From Hygrophila difformis (lineage: Eukaryota; Streptophyta; Magnoliopsida; Lamiales; Acanthaceae): DNA of 64,000 nucleotides. The translations under genes and the position numbers were made by a program. The notes under the pieces were generated by a model. It ran no database searches, was not told the origin of the DNA, and saw only the letters and a program-made list of their open reading frames with translations. The DNA is taken from the NCBI GenBank assembly GCA_030278955.1, contig JAOANR010000002.1, positions 13,207,094 to 13,271,093 of the forward strand. Direction: 5' to 3'. Within the stretch, counting starts at the first letter, position 1. Each line of letters starts with the position of its first letter. Shown one piece after another: positions 19,216 to 32,226 of the stretch.

Positions 19216-22200
19216 CTATTCGTCCCTAAATTCGCCAAATAGATCCGGATACTTATCCCTCATGTCGGCTTCGACTTCCCACGTGGCATCCTTCTCGTCA
19301 TGTCTTGACCACTGCACCTTCACCATTCGGATTGATTTCCGCCTCGTGGTCCGTTCTTTTGAATCCAGGATTTGCACGGGTCTCTCTTCATATGTCAGGT
19401 TCTCGTCTAGCTCGATTATTTCCGGTATCACTTCCCTCCTGGGGTCCTGATGATACTTCTTGAGTTGGGACACGCGGAATACGTTATGGACTCTAGATAA
19501 TTCCTCTGGTAGAGCCAACTTGTAAGCCAGTGGTCCAATTCTTGCGGTTATCTCAAAGGGTCCAATATATCTCGGACTCAGTTTACCGCGCTTGCTAAAT
19601 CTCATCACACCTTTCATTGGAAACACTTTAAGAAGTATCTTATCCCCAATTTTGAACTCTCCAATCCTCCGATGCTTGTCGGCCTACGTTTTCTGTCTAT
19701 CCTGTGCCGCTTTGATCCGCTGCTGGACCGTCTCGATTATTTTTCTTGACTCCTCGATCATTGGAGGTCCAACTTGGATCGGTTCGTTCTTCTCAAACCA
19801 ACACAGTGGGCTACGACACTTTCTCCCGTACATTGCCTCAAATGGCGCCATACCAATACTAGCATGATAGCTATTATTGTATGAAAACTCAATTAACGCC
19901 AGATGCTTTTCCCAGCTACCTCCGAACTCCAGGACGCACGATCTCAACATGTCCTCTAAAGTTTGGATGGTCCTTTCGGTCTGACCGTCGGTAGTCGGGT
20001 GAAAGGCCGTGCTTAAATTAAGCTTAGTGCCAAGTGCCTCTTGAAGCTTCGTCCAAAAATTCGAAGTGAATCGTCCATCACGGTCCGACACGATGTCCTG
20101 CGGGACTCCGTGTCTTCTTACCACGTTCTCCACGTAAGCCTTTGCTAACTGTTCCATGCTCCACTTCTCTCGCATAGGTATGAAGATAGCAGCCTTGGTT
20201 AATCTGTCGACAATAACCCATATTTTACTGTATCCCGATGGTGTCCTAGGCAGTCCCGAGACGAAGTCCATCGAGATACTGTCCCACTTCCATGTTGGAA
20301 TTTCTAGAGGTTTCACCCACCCGATGGGTTTCTTCCTTTCCGCCTTAACCTTTTGACAGATAGGGCATTTCTCAACGAAGTCTGCCACTTCCTTCTTCAT
20401 TCGAGGCCACCAAAAATGTTCCCTCAGATCTTTTTTCAACTTGTCCCCTCCAGGGTGAACAGAGTATGGTGTCTCGTGCCCTTTCTCCAAAAATCTTCCT
20501 CTTTAGTTCGGCACATGCATGTGGTATGCACCAACGTCCTCGAAACTTAATACATCCATCCGCCTCAACCTGGAAGTTAGTTGCCTTCCCTTGTTCAATC
20601 TTGGCCTTTATCCTTTCCAATTTAATATCTCCTGGTTGACTTGCCCGAATCTCCTCAAAGAAATCTGGTCGAATTGCGACTGTGCTAAACAGTCTTGCCG
20701 GTGTGCCCTCGTACACTAACTCGATTCCAAATTCGGCTATTTCTCGATACAACTTTGGGGGTAGGACCTTCATACTTTCCATGTGTGTAGATTTTTGGCT
20801 AAGTGCATCGGCTACGACATTTGCCTTACCCTCGTGGTAGGCAATGTCCAGATCATAGTCTTTGATTAATTCCAACAACCTTCTCTGTCGCATATTCAAC
20901 TCCTTCTGAGTAAAAATATACTTTATACTCTTGTGGGCGGTATAAACCTTGCATTTCTGCCCATACAAGTAATGCCTCCATATTTTTAGTGCGAACACGA
21001 CCGCTGCTAATTCGAGGTCGTGTGTGGGGTAATTCTCCTCATGAGATCTCAGCTGTCGGGACGTATAAGCTATTACTTTCCCGAGCTGCATCAGGACACA
21101 CCCCAGTCCGTTCTTAGATGCGTCGCTATACACCTCAAAATCATCCGTGTCTGTAGGAAGTGTTAGGACAGGAGTCGTAGTCAGTCTCTTCTTCAATGTC
21201 TCGAACGCGGCATTGCACTCTGGTGTCCATATCACCTTGCTTCCCTTTTTCAAGTTCTGCGTCAATGGTCTAGCAATCTTGGAGAAGTCCTTCACGAAAT
21301 GCCTGTAGTATCCTGTTAAACCGAGGAAGCTTCTTATCTCAGTTTGCGAGGTCATAATAGGCCATTCGGCCACTGCTCATACCTTGGCCGGATCTACCGA
21401 AATTCCTTCGGCTGAAACATTGTGTCCAAGGAAGGACACTTTGCTTAGCCAGAACTCGCACTTTGACAATTTTGCATATAACTGGTGGTCCCTCAATATT
21501 GTCAAAACCTTACGTAAGTGTTCTTCGTGCTCGCGCTTCCCTTTGGAGTAGATTAGAATGTCGTCGATGAACACCACTACGCAAGTGTCTAGTAGTTCGC
21601 GGAAAACATCGTTCATCAAGCTCATGAATACTGCTGGGGCATTGGTTAATCCGAAAGACATTACCGTAAATTCGTAATGCCCGTATCTGGTTCGGAAAGC
21701 CGTCTTCGGAATGTCCTCTTCAGCTACCCTCAGCTGATGATATCCTGACCTCAGATCGATCTTTGAGAACGTCCTTGCTCCTTTTAGTTGATCGAACAGA
21801 TCGTCGATCCTCGGGAGAGGATATTTGTTCTTAATGGTGACCTGATTCAATCCGCGGTAGTCTATGCAGAGTCGCATACTACCGTCCTTCTTGCGGACGA
21901 ATAGCACCGGGGCTCCCCATGGTGATGTGCTTGGCCTGATGTAACCCTTGTCAAGTAATTCTTCCAGTTGTTCCTTCAATTCCTTGCTCTCTGCAGTTGC
22001 CATCCGGTACGGGGCTTTAGACACAGGTTGGGTTCCTGGTGCCAAATCAATTGTAAATTCTACCCCTCTGTGTGGTGGCATCCCCGGAATCTCGTCTGGA
22101 AATACATCCGGATAATCACGTGCGACTGGGATCTGTTCGAGGTCAAATCCCTCTGCTTGCTTGTCCTCTACATGGCAAAGATAGACTGGATATCCTTTGT

Positions 22201-23521
22201 TTGCCAACTCTGTCATCTTTAGAGCCGTGACAATCTTAATCCTCGGTTTCGGTGGTTCCGCATAAATAGACAATCTTTTCTTATTCGGGCCATACAAGGT
22301 CACCTTCTGTTGAGCGCAGTCAATTGTGGCCTTGTGACGAACCAACCAATCCATTCCCAAAATAATATCAAAGTCTTGCAAGTCGAACTTAATCAAGTTC
22401 GCTGCAAACTCGACCCCGTAGATAAGTATTGGAACGTTCATGTATCTCTGAGAGCAGTTTACGACTGTCCCATTTGGTAACGAAACGCCTAAGTTCACTG
22501 CGCTAGGGGCTCTAAATCCTAGTTGTTCCGCTTTCTTATTCGCTATAAAGGAATACGATGGTCCAGAATCAAACAAAACGTACGTGGGAGAATCTTTAAC
22601 TGTAAAAGTACCAGCTATGACATCATCATTGTCTTGCAGGTCAGCTCGGTTCACCACATTCAGTCGCCCCTGATTGTTTCGAGCAGCTGGGGGAAGGTTC
22701 CCCTGATTGCGGCCCTGGTCTGGCTGCGGGTTCCTCGGCTTCCCCCTCAAACACGCCTCGGTCTGGTAACGAGGGTCCCTTTTGAGGTCAGCTCGCAGCC
22801 TATTTGCATCCAAACGGATGCCACAGTCGTAAACCATATGGCCGGTCAGACCGCACCTGAAACAGTCCCCATTACGCGGGCAGACTTGCATCCAGTGTCG
22901 TTTGCTACATTTGTTGCAGGGTGCGGGTACAGGGAGTCGATCATCATTCCTCTGGTTGGGGCCATTGTAGTTCTGTCGTTGGCCAGGCCTCCCCTTATCC
23001 TGTTTCTTCTCGAAGCGCTCCTTCTTCTGGGTTGTAGAGGACTGTCCGACATATTCCTCTCTTCGCTTGGGTAGCCGGACCCGTTCCACTGTCATCGCTC
23101 TGTCGTATAGCTTTTGGAGGTTAAAGAACTGCTTTCCTCCTATCCCCTCTCGGATTCCTTGGTTCAGACCGAGCTCGAACTTCTGGGCCTGGGCGTGATC
23201 AGTATTCACCAGTCCCGGGGCAAAACGGAGAAGTTCGGTGAATTTCTCGAAGTATTCATGGACAGAACGGCTTCCCTGCTTCAGAGTGACGAACTCTTCG
23301 TATTTGGCATTTTTCACGCTAGTGGAGTAGAACCTAGCGCGCAGTGCCTCTTGAAATTCTTTCCAGCTGACGTCCCGATTCTCCTGGCTTCTTCACCAGG
23401 TATTTGCCTTCCGTCCCAGAAAAAATGTAGCCACTTCCGCCTTTCTTTCGTCCGGACATTGGACAGCTTCTAACAACTTATCAAATGTCTCGATCCACCC
23501 TTCCAATTTAGCCGGGTCCTA
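19216..23521 (-). pseudogene. Broken gag-pol of Tekay element 1
   Basis: The polyprotein lacks the start of gag. It retains the gag core (ETFDKLLEAVQCPDE), a zinc knuckle [14 protein letters not shown], protease with [11 protein letters not shown] (usual DSGAS changed), RT with [10 protein letters not shown] near 21560, RNase H ([16 protein letters not shown]), integrase HHCC and DDE regions (20490-19760) and a C-terminal chromodomain (VKVQWSRHDEKDATWEVE) near the 19216 end, the mark of Tekay/Del chromoviruses, where it steers integration toward chromatin. Lesions: TGA near 23395, TGA near 21375, a 1-nt frameshift near 20490, and TAG near 19684. It cannot make a full polyprotein. Confidence 0.92.
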
Positions 23522-24835
23522 GTCAGTTTCTTGATGGTGGAGGCGGAATCGGAGGCAGCGGCGGCGACTTCGTGCTCCGGTGGGGCTAGTCAGTTTCTTG
23601 ATGGTGGAGGCGGAAATGGAGGTTGCGGTGGCGCAACGGTGAAGCGGTGGTGGCGGCGGGGCAGTGGCGAAGGAGCGACGGCGTGGCAGCGCGTCCTTCG
23701 GCGTGGTGGCGGCGACGGGATGGAGGGCTCGGGTTCGCGGAGGCTATGGCGGTGATGGTGGCGGCCTCGAGCGGCGGTAGGGGCCCTTGTTTTCTTCTTT
23801 CTTTTCTTCCCTCTTCCTTCTTTTTTTTGGTTTGTTGGGGGATTGGAAGGGAGTAGATTTGGTGTGTTAGGTCTTGATTTTATTTTTCCCTTTGGGCTTT
23901 AAAGATGTTGGATTTGAGATGGTGGCCGGATTTTTTTGATGGTGGTGGTGGATTTGAGTTGGTGGCCGGATCTTTAAATGGTGGTGGTGCGGCCGGATTT
24001 GGCTTTGGGATTTAGGGGGAAAAACAGTGGCGGTGGTGGTGGTAGCGGCGGCAGGGGGCCGCGGGTGGTGGCTTTGGGGTGGAAAAACAGTGGCGGTGGT
24101 GGTGGTAGAGGTGGCGGGCGGCGGAGGGTGGTGGAGTTGAGGCCGGAATCGAAAAGAGGAAAGAATGGTGGCTCGGGTGGAGGGCCGCCGGCCGGCGAAG
24201 CTCCGGCGATGGCGGCGCTGGAGGTGGGCGGCGGCAGTGGTGAATTAGGGTTAGGGTTAGGGTTTGTTTTGTGAACTTGGGCCCAATCTTGGGTGTTGGG
24301 CTCTTTCTCTCTTTTATTAAATTGGTACCCATTTTAATTGACCAAGCCCAAATACTTAATTGAGACCTAACTAATCTATTGGACTTAATTAATTTATTGG
24401 ACTTAATCTTAATTAATCTTAATGGTGGACTTAATATTCTTTTAATGCTTAATTTTTGGACTTAATAATTTATTGAATTTAATTTACATAATCGGTTTGG
24501 TTCCATTTGTCCAGTAAACCAAGATTCTCGATTTTTTTCCACTCCGGGATGGTCATGTATTATAAATTTGACAACCGTTAGTTCCCAACAATTTAATTGA
24601 GTCAAGCATTTTTAATTTGATTGTATGACCTTAACCGCAAATTATTCCCGTTCGTAATTATCGTTAAATCGAACATTTTATTAATTAGTTGGCTTAGTGG
24701 TATTGTTCAAGAAATTAATTCAAGTGTACCCTAAGCTTAAGGAAGATTCATACAACCTTAATTAAATTTTTAAGGATTTGAGCAAGTTATTACTTAAATT
24801 TATTTTATTATTAATTTTATCCTTATTCTTGCTTT
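23522..24835 (-). mobile_element. Partial 5' LTR of Tekay element 1
   Basis: This is a copy of the LTR 5' portion, collinear with 17774-19073. At the gag junction TCAGTTTCTTGATGGTGGAG occurs twice within 70 bp, suggesting a repair or recombination event. The outer end stops at GCTTTA and runs into unrelated sequence. Confidence 0.85.
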
Positions 24836-25081
24836 ATAAGATCTGGTCTGTCTGAATGTTTCTGGTTTGATCTGATTCAATCTGGTCTGATCTGATCTTA
24901 TCTTAATTGGTCCGGTCTAATATTATCTTATATATAATTTTATTATATTGATTTGATATGATCTGGTCTGTTCTGAATATTTCTGATATGTTATGTATAT
25001 TTCTTATCTGCTCTGGTCTGATCCGATTTTAATAAGAATAAGTAATAAGTCCTAAAAATAAGTCTTAAAGAACGGGGCCTA
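24836..25081. mobile_element. Truncated DNA transposon end with TCTGGTCTGATC repeats
   Basis: Repeated TCTGGTCTGATC-like words lead to AAGTCTTAAAGAACGGGGCC, which looks like a terminal inverted repeat (GGCCCCGTTCTTTAAGAC inward). The left half is cut by the Tekay LTR. The superfamily is not assigned. Confidence 0.45.
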
Positions 25082-25475
25082 AACCTCATAACCTCTGGAT
25101 ATAAATTTTTCGTTTGGATCAGAGTAATACTAATATGAGTAATATATTTAACGAGAGCTATATATTAGCCAGAGTAAAATACTTCGAGAGAGGATGCTAT
25201 ATAGGTGGTTGTACATGTAGGCATCTTATGTGATGGGAGGGTGTTAATACATAAAAAATGTGTTTATAAAACCGAATATATATCTAGGCACGTGTCGTAT
25301 AAATGACCTAATAATTAAGCTTGAAAGGTGAAAGACAGCCCAGGACCAGTTCATGTATCCTGCGAAAACCATCCTGAGCAAGCCACTTACCTAAATAAAG
25401 GCGCAATCCGAAAACAGTGAGCCCGAGCACTTAAACTGCTGGAGCACCACGAACCAAGGAGAACGATTCCGAAGT
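25082..25475. other. Unassigned flank of the LARD insertion
   Basis: No gene or repeat was recognised. With the LARD and one GAAGT removed it is continuous with 34268 onward, which leads into Tat-type pol. Confidence 0.4.
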
Positions 25476-27512
25476 TGATGAGTGATTTTCACTACTCATA
25501 TTTTACCACAAGCGGATGGTTGTCATCAAGTAATAAAAACCGGTGAATACCGGGTCGATCCACGAGGAATTCAGAATATTATTTCATTCTGGAGAAAAAT
25601 TAGTCATTTTAAGTTCATTAATAATATATATATTATATTTTGAAAAGAGTTTGTTTAATTCTAATGATGATTAAATTAAAATGATGGCATTTAAAAATAA
25701 ATATAAAGCAGATTAAAAATTTAAAATAATAAAAATAAAGATAAGATATATGCTTGTAATGATTTAGAACATGTCATCTTTATATAAAAGTGAAATTGCA
25801 TAATGATTTAGCATTTCCCAATGTCTAAAAAGATCAATTTCAGCAGATTTAATTATTTTATAAAGACTAAATGTATGCCAATTTCCTAATTTTAATAATT
25901 TGTAAAAACAGACTTCATGGAAGCAAATTAAATTATCTAACATTCTGCAATCATCAGTCTAGGCATAAATTTGAGTATTTCCCAAGCATACAAATTTTCC
26001 TATTGTGATTAAACAACACATTTCATTTCCCAAATCAGCGTGTACATGCCAGAATCTATTTTAATGTGATTTATTCCCAAGACCGGTACTAAAATCTAAT
26101 TTTCACTTTTTATCTCCCGATTTAGCAAAACAGAAATCATACATATTAGATTCTAACATTTAAATTATGCAGACTAGTGTAAATAATCTAACAATTATGG
26201 TAAAATAACAATAAAACATGGTAATATGGATTTAAATACTAAATTTAGAATGTGAACAGATTAGAATTTTTATCAGATTATTGTAGACAAAATATGCAGA
26301 ATGATCGACCAGTCCAGATTTAGCAGATTAAAAATGCAGATTTCAGATTTTTGCCAAAACATAATTGTCGATCAATTTCAGACATCCAATACATAATCCT
26401 AATTCAAATTGTAACAGTTCTTGCAGATTAATCCAGATTACACAGATAAACATCAACATTTATTACACTTCCATAAAACATAAATTCGTACTTCAAAAGT
26501 GATTCTGAACTCCCTTTCTAGAATATTTTTAACACGAACAACATAGAAATCCATTTACAAACATGGAAACAGTAGGAAATTATGTTTAAAAGCAAATCCT
26601 AAATATTACAAAGCGAGAAAAAGAAAGACAACACCTAGAATGCGAAGAACACAGTCAGAAAGACGTTCTGATCACTTCCTCCGGCATGATTCGGCGTTAT
26701 CGGCCTTCTTCTCCAAAGTTGCAGAGCGTTTCCAGAGAGTTTTTGATGATAAAATGAGTCTGCCTGGCGAAAATGAGGAAGAAACGGGATTTAAAACCGT
26801 GTTCGGGAGGCTAGAAAACCTCCAAACCGCGATTGTGGCGCCCAAAACGGTGCTCGGAAGGGGTTTCAGGCGCCACCAAGAAGATTCGGCGCATCCTGAC
26901 AATTTTCCCAATTTTCTGATTGCGGTGCCCAAAGTGGCGCCTGGAGGCTATTTTAGGCGCCGCCAAGAAGGTGCGGAGCATTCTGAAGCTTTTTCCCAAT
27001 TTTCTGATTGCGGTGCCAAAAGTGGCGCCTGGAGGCTGTTTTAGGCGCCGGCAAGAAGGTGCGGAGCATTCTGAAGCTTTTTCACCTCTGAAATTTTTCT
27101 AAGTGTTGAAACGGTGCCTGATGCGGTGCTCGGAAGGCAATTTAGGCTCCGTCATGCCTGTGCGGAGCCTCTTGGGAAGATCTCAACTCCGAATTTTTCT
27201 AAATCTGAATCTTGGCGCATATCACATTAAATATTCCTTATTTTCCAAAATAAAGCTTTCGAACATCGCTTTTCATCATTTAAATGCCTGAAACAATATT
27301 GCAATTCATTAGGTTTGCCAAAGCCTTATTAAAAACACATAAAAACATGATAAATTTAACCTAAATAAGCCAAATCTAACCATGATCACTTGAAAAATAA
27401 AAACACATGAAATACACCTAAAAGTGCAATAAATTAAGGTAAAATGCACTCGTTTTGGACATATTATGGTACAATTCAAGCTTGTATAAGTGTGGTTTCA
27501 CAGGGTGCATCA
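25476..27512 (-). mobile_element. 3' LTR of the LARD-like element
   Basis: Highly similar along its length to 32227-34262. It contains a GGCGCC-rich tandem block (26820-27090) and a TATATAAA-like box on the minus strand (25780-25787). Confidence 0.88.
26918..27093. repeat. 88 bp tandem repeats in the LARD LTR
   Basis: Two close copies (starting at GATTGCGGTGCC, 26918 and 27006) follow a more diverged one. Each contains GTGGCGCC and TAGGCGCC palindromes. The same pair, again 88 bp apart, is at 33668 and 33756 in the other LTR. The open frames across it are by-products. Confidence 0.8.
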
Positions 27513-30500
27513 ACATCCTCACACTTAAATATTGCTCGTCCCTTGTGCAATTAAATTAATTAACACATCAACATGCCAATTAAGATAATAAAGATGAAGT
27601 CACTATAGTTCTGCCAAATCATAGATTTCAACAACACAATAAGCTAAAAGGGTTCAAAGTTTAATGTGCTAGAACAAGGTAAATTGTCATGCATCAGCTG
27701 TCAAAACCAGATATCCAAAGCACTTACAGTACAAAAGGCGGATCAATCACACATAGCAACTCGAAATGGGAGAGGGAATAATGTGAATATGCTTTTTTAT
27801 TCCTGTCTTCAAATATGCTCAATTAATGACTCGGTTTCACAATTATTCTAGATACTTTGGCTAAGTTGTAGACGGTTGAATTCCAAAAGCTACTCATGTC
27901 TAAGAATACGTGCCAGTCATATAGCCAAGAGTTTATAAATATTCTGTTTAATACCCCTTTACTCAACATTTTCTCTCTCTTTTTTTTTTGATCTTGCATT
28001 TTCTAATTTTTCCTTTTTTTTCCTTTTGCAAGATTTAATATATTCTCTTCTCTCTCTCTTTTTTATAGGGGTTTTACTCTGACTTTATTGTAATTAAGCA
28101 TTTAAGGAGACTTGGAACGAGAATATTCATATATAAATAATGATAACTCTCCTCATGACAAGTAAACCAGTCTAATTAATCAAAAAGCTTTCTGCAAAGT
28201 AAATAGAATTGTCACCAAAGTTCGAACAACTAGCATGATAATTTAACAAAGTCTAGGACTTTAAACTTAGAAACATAATGCTCATTAAGTTGTAAAATCG
28301 GATCTAAGCAGAACATTTAGACTTATTTTAATTTTCTCCAGATTGGCAGTGATGTGATAATTTAAATATTAGCACCACTGTGAAAACACAATCTAAATCT
28401 AACATAATTAACATATCCAACCTAAAGCATTTACCATATTTATTCTAAAGCATAAGGAAATATTAAAAACATAACTAAGCTCTTACCAAATTACTTCATG
28501 CAGATTGACAAATATAAAACATGAAAAGATCACACCTGGAGTGTTTAGACTTTAGAATTTCACTTCATCATCATGGCTGTCCTCTTTTGCGTCTTTGTTA
28601 GCATATCCTGCTTTTAATATATTTATATAGTAATCACTCAAGCAAATATGATTGTTAGTGCATATGGGAATTCCAAAGTAATCAGAATCATAAAACACCA
28701 TCCATAACTCAAATTATAATATTTAACAGCAATTTCCAGCAACTTTAATAAGTATGGACAGATTTGATAGATAATAAATTTCAGAATTCACCACTAGAGC
28801 AGAATTTACAGCAAAATGCCAACAACTATATCAAAATATACCCTCATTCTTCATGATAACTCAACTCTGGATAATGTATTAAATAAATGATTTATACATT
28901 GAATAAACTAAATGGACCTGTTGATGAAGAATTTCGAGAATGTGATCATAATAGAAACTCCTCCATCCTCACACTTAAAATGAACTATCAGTTTAGTTTA
29001 AGTGCATAATAAAAGATTTAAAATGTGGGATTAAAACTTTTTAATTTCAAAAATAAGGATATAGCATGCATTTAAAAAGTTAGACTGAATTAGATCATAC
29101 CTTTTAAATAGATAAAAATTTTCAGCTTTTTTATTATGATCTATACATCATAATTTATTAATTTTAATGCCTGCATTGTGTAAAATCATAAAGATTCGAC
29201 ACTTCAGCAACATTAATCCCGCTTCTTTCATCAATTATCATGGTTATTTACTTTCCTATTATCAAATCAACAGCTCACAACATTCCAGTTTAACATGATT
29301 CAAGTAAGAGCTATTTTATTAGAATTAAAAACATGCATAAACATAACTTAAACATAAATATAAACTTAACCACAAGCTCACCATATTCAATACAAATAAA
29401 ACACCTAAGTAGTGCATAGCAGAGCAAACCAATATTCATAGCAAAAACATCCAACCAAGTAGCAAGGTATTTCTTATACATTATTTGTGGAACCTGGTTA
29501 CACAAAAACTTCGGGTTATTGTTAAATATATGCATTGCTCTCCATCCTCACACTTAAGTTTAAACCAAAAGTTTAACTTAAGTGCAATGTATAAAGCAAA
29601 CATATATCAACCTAGAATGTGGGATTTAAACAACTAAATGACCAATATATTTTATTTTAAAAGCTATAAGTTCTAAGTCTCTTACAAATTCAAGAAAATC
29701 ACTTTCTAAAACTTAAAACTTATTATTAAAAAGAACACATTTTTAAGTTATAAAAACTCCCTTTTTGTTAAAAATTTCAGATTTAATGCTTAAAGTTCAC
29801 CAAATTAGCGAACTAGTTCTTATTAATGATTTGAAATAATGATCAAGAACTTTTAGTTTATTGTTTAAATAACATAAGTTTGCCTTTTTAGTTAAAAATT
29901 CATTGGATGAGTTTTTATAATAAAAATGTTTCTTTTTCATAAATTAGAAAAACATGAAGTTTGAAGCTTTAATGTTACCAACATTTATAAATGTAGATTA
30001 AAACAACATGGTTAACAATATTCATAGATCAACTTAAAAGATTAAACATGTTATTTTAACCTATTTTTATAAGAAAATTTCAGATTTTAGATACTGTAAT
30101 ACCATTTTCCAAAGAGCTGTAATATGAAATTTTATAACACTCTATAAATTTTGGCATAGGGCTTGAAAATATTTTCTAACACTCATATTGTTCATTTTAA
30201 ACAAGGATTTATACACTTAAACCAATTTTAATCCCACATTCTATATAACCCAAAATTTAATTAACAACACAAATACTAACAATAACACATACCAAATAAC
30301 AAAATTGGACGAATTATTAAACTAGGATAGCTATTCTTACCCCAAATCGAAGCTTTGAAGCACTTTGATAAGAAATCCCCAATTTAAGAAGCTAGGGTTC
30401 TTGAGCCTCAATTTCAGCTTCAATTATCGAGTACATTTCAGCTTCTACTTTCACCACATAACATTTACTACTTAACTATTAAATTAGAAATATGGTGGGC

Positions 30501-30745
30501 ATATTTTATTAACAAAATTAAAAACCTGAACAAATAAGCATAACGTGACATAAAATGAAAATAAAGACATGCATAAACCATAAATATGATAATAAAGACA
30601 AACAAAAATAGATTATTATTATTTTTATTATTATTTTTATTATTTTTTTTTTTGGAACTGTGGTGGAAAGGAAATTGAGGATGATGACTGCGGTTGTGAG
30701 ATTGAATAGAGAGAGGAATGTGAAAGAGAGAACATGAGGGAGATT

Positions 30746-30749
30746 ACTA

Positions 30750-30818
<69 letters not shown>

Positions 30819-30821
30819 TAC

Positions 30822-30870
<49 letters not shown>

Positions 30871-30871
30871 T
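30746..30871. repeat. (ATT)n microsatellite
   Basis: About 125 bp of almost uninterrupted TTA units with two interruptions to CTA, likely highly variable in length. Confidence 0.95.
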
Positions 30872-32202
30872 TCTTTTTAAGGTTTAAATTAAATGGTAGG
30901 TTTTTAACCCAATTAGAGGATCAAAGATTAATTTTGAGCGAATTGAGGATGAATTGGAATGGATTTGAAGCATAAAAGTTTGTAAAAATCCGAGTTTGGA
31001 AAAACTAGTGGTTCCCATTTTATGCTACATATGGTACTCAAACATGTTTTTACACGTCATTGGTGAAAATGATGCCCAAAATACCTTGTTTGTGTTATTT
31101 TTGGTGCTTAACTGAGTTTTCAAAAACCATTTACGAAGAGTGGCATCTAAAACTCAGTTTTGTGCAAATTTTGTAGCAAAAAATAGGGTGTGATGCTTAA
31201 TCAAAACATAATATTCCATCCATTTTCCTATTCATGTTAAGAAAAATTATCCTAATTAGTTCTAATCATCTCCTATAAATATTTATAAAATTATGTTTAT
31301 TTTCATCAATCCCTCTCATCAATTTATCTCAGCCTTTTCTCCTCTTTTATTTAAATCACCACAAAAATTCTTTCAATTATTGATCACTTCCTTTCTTGTC
31401 TCGTCTCATTTCAAATGCATAAGAATCACTTCAAATTACATATAATGAAAATCATGCAAGAACCATAGTTAGTGAGACATATAAACTAAAATAAAAGAAA
31501 ATCAAACATATTAAGAAAAAGATACAAATAACTATTACTAAGCATGCAACGGCAGTATGTGAATTCCATTTCCTAATTAGCTTTCAAAGACAAATGCATC
31601 ATTTTCTAAATTAAAGCTCTAAATGGTGGGTGCACTTCCATGATCATGTCATTCATGAGTTAAGGTCAAATTGCACATTTTTAAACAACAATTTAAATAA
31701 AGGCAATGCAATCATAGGAGGATTATTGATAAATAATGTACAATTCAGCATTCCCTTAAAAAAAAAAAAAAACTCATTAGAGTTGTAATGTTGTCAAGAG
31801 GTGTAATTTAATCTCAAACTTTAGCTCTAGCATCCGTTCTCAACACTTAATGTAATGCAATTAATTAAAAGTCATCTAATTTATTAAGAAATACGTACGT
31901 CAAGTGTGTTGGTAATGCCTTTAAATAAAGTGTAGGTGGCTTTTCAATCGAGGCTATCCATTTGAAATCCTCATTATATATGTTGCATGCACCTCGCCGC
32001 CATCCTCACACTTGTTCTCTTGCAAATCTTTCTCTTTGTTTGATGAGAACTCAATATTCTTTCATCTTTCAGGATCACACACTGATTTAGCTTGATTCCC
32101 TTGCACAACATAAAATAGCAAAAAGTTATAACAATATTTAAAAAGTATAAATAATATAAATATATTTAAATGAATTTCAAGCAACATAATTTTCACAATA
32201 AT

Positions 32203-32220
32203 TCCCCGGCAACGGCGCAA
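32203..32220 (-). other. Primer binding site (tRNA-Asp) of the LARD-like element
   Basis: The minus strand reads TTGCGCCGTTGCCGGGGA, matching the 3' end of plant tRNA-Asp except for one missing G at the start. It lies six bases inside the LTR. This is the Athila primer type. Confidence 0.8.
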
Positions 32221-32226
32221 AAAACT

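Larger units (their letters stand above)
15941..24835 (-). mobile_element. Tekay element 1 (Ty3/gypsy chromovirus), 5' end deleted
   Basis: Order on the minus strand: partial 5' LTR (24835-23522), truncated gag, protease, RT, RNase H, integrase, chromodomain, hairpin, PPT, and a full 3' LTR (19093-15941). The primer binding site, leader and gag start are missing because gag at 23521 joins the middle of the LTR. No target duplication can be recovered, as the 5' LTR also lacks its outer ~20 bp. Confidence 0.9.
27513..32226 (-). mobile_element. Internal region of the LARD-like element
   Basis: A/T-rich, with no ORF above 74 codons and no gag or pol motif. Four copies of the 13-mer CATCCTCACACTT lie at 27514, 28964, 29543 and 32001. 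The stretches following the second and third also share TAAGTGCA and AATGTGGGATT, suggesting old internal duplication. Confidence 0.8.

Noticed and set aside
26640..27044. 134-codon frame in the LARD LTR (also minus-strand frame at 33389-33769)
   Set aside because: It follows the 88 bp tandem repeats and is not kept open at equal length in the other LTR.
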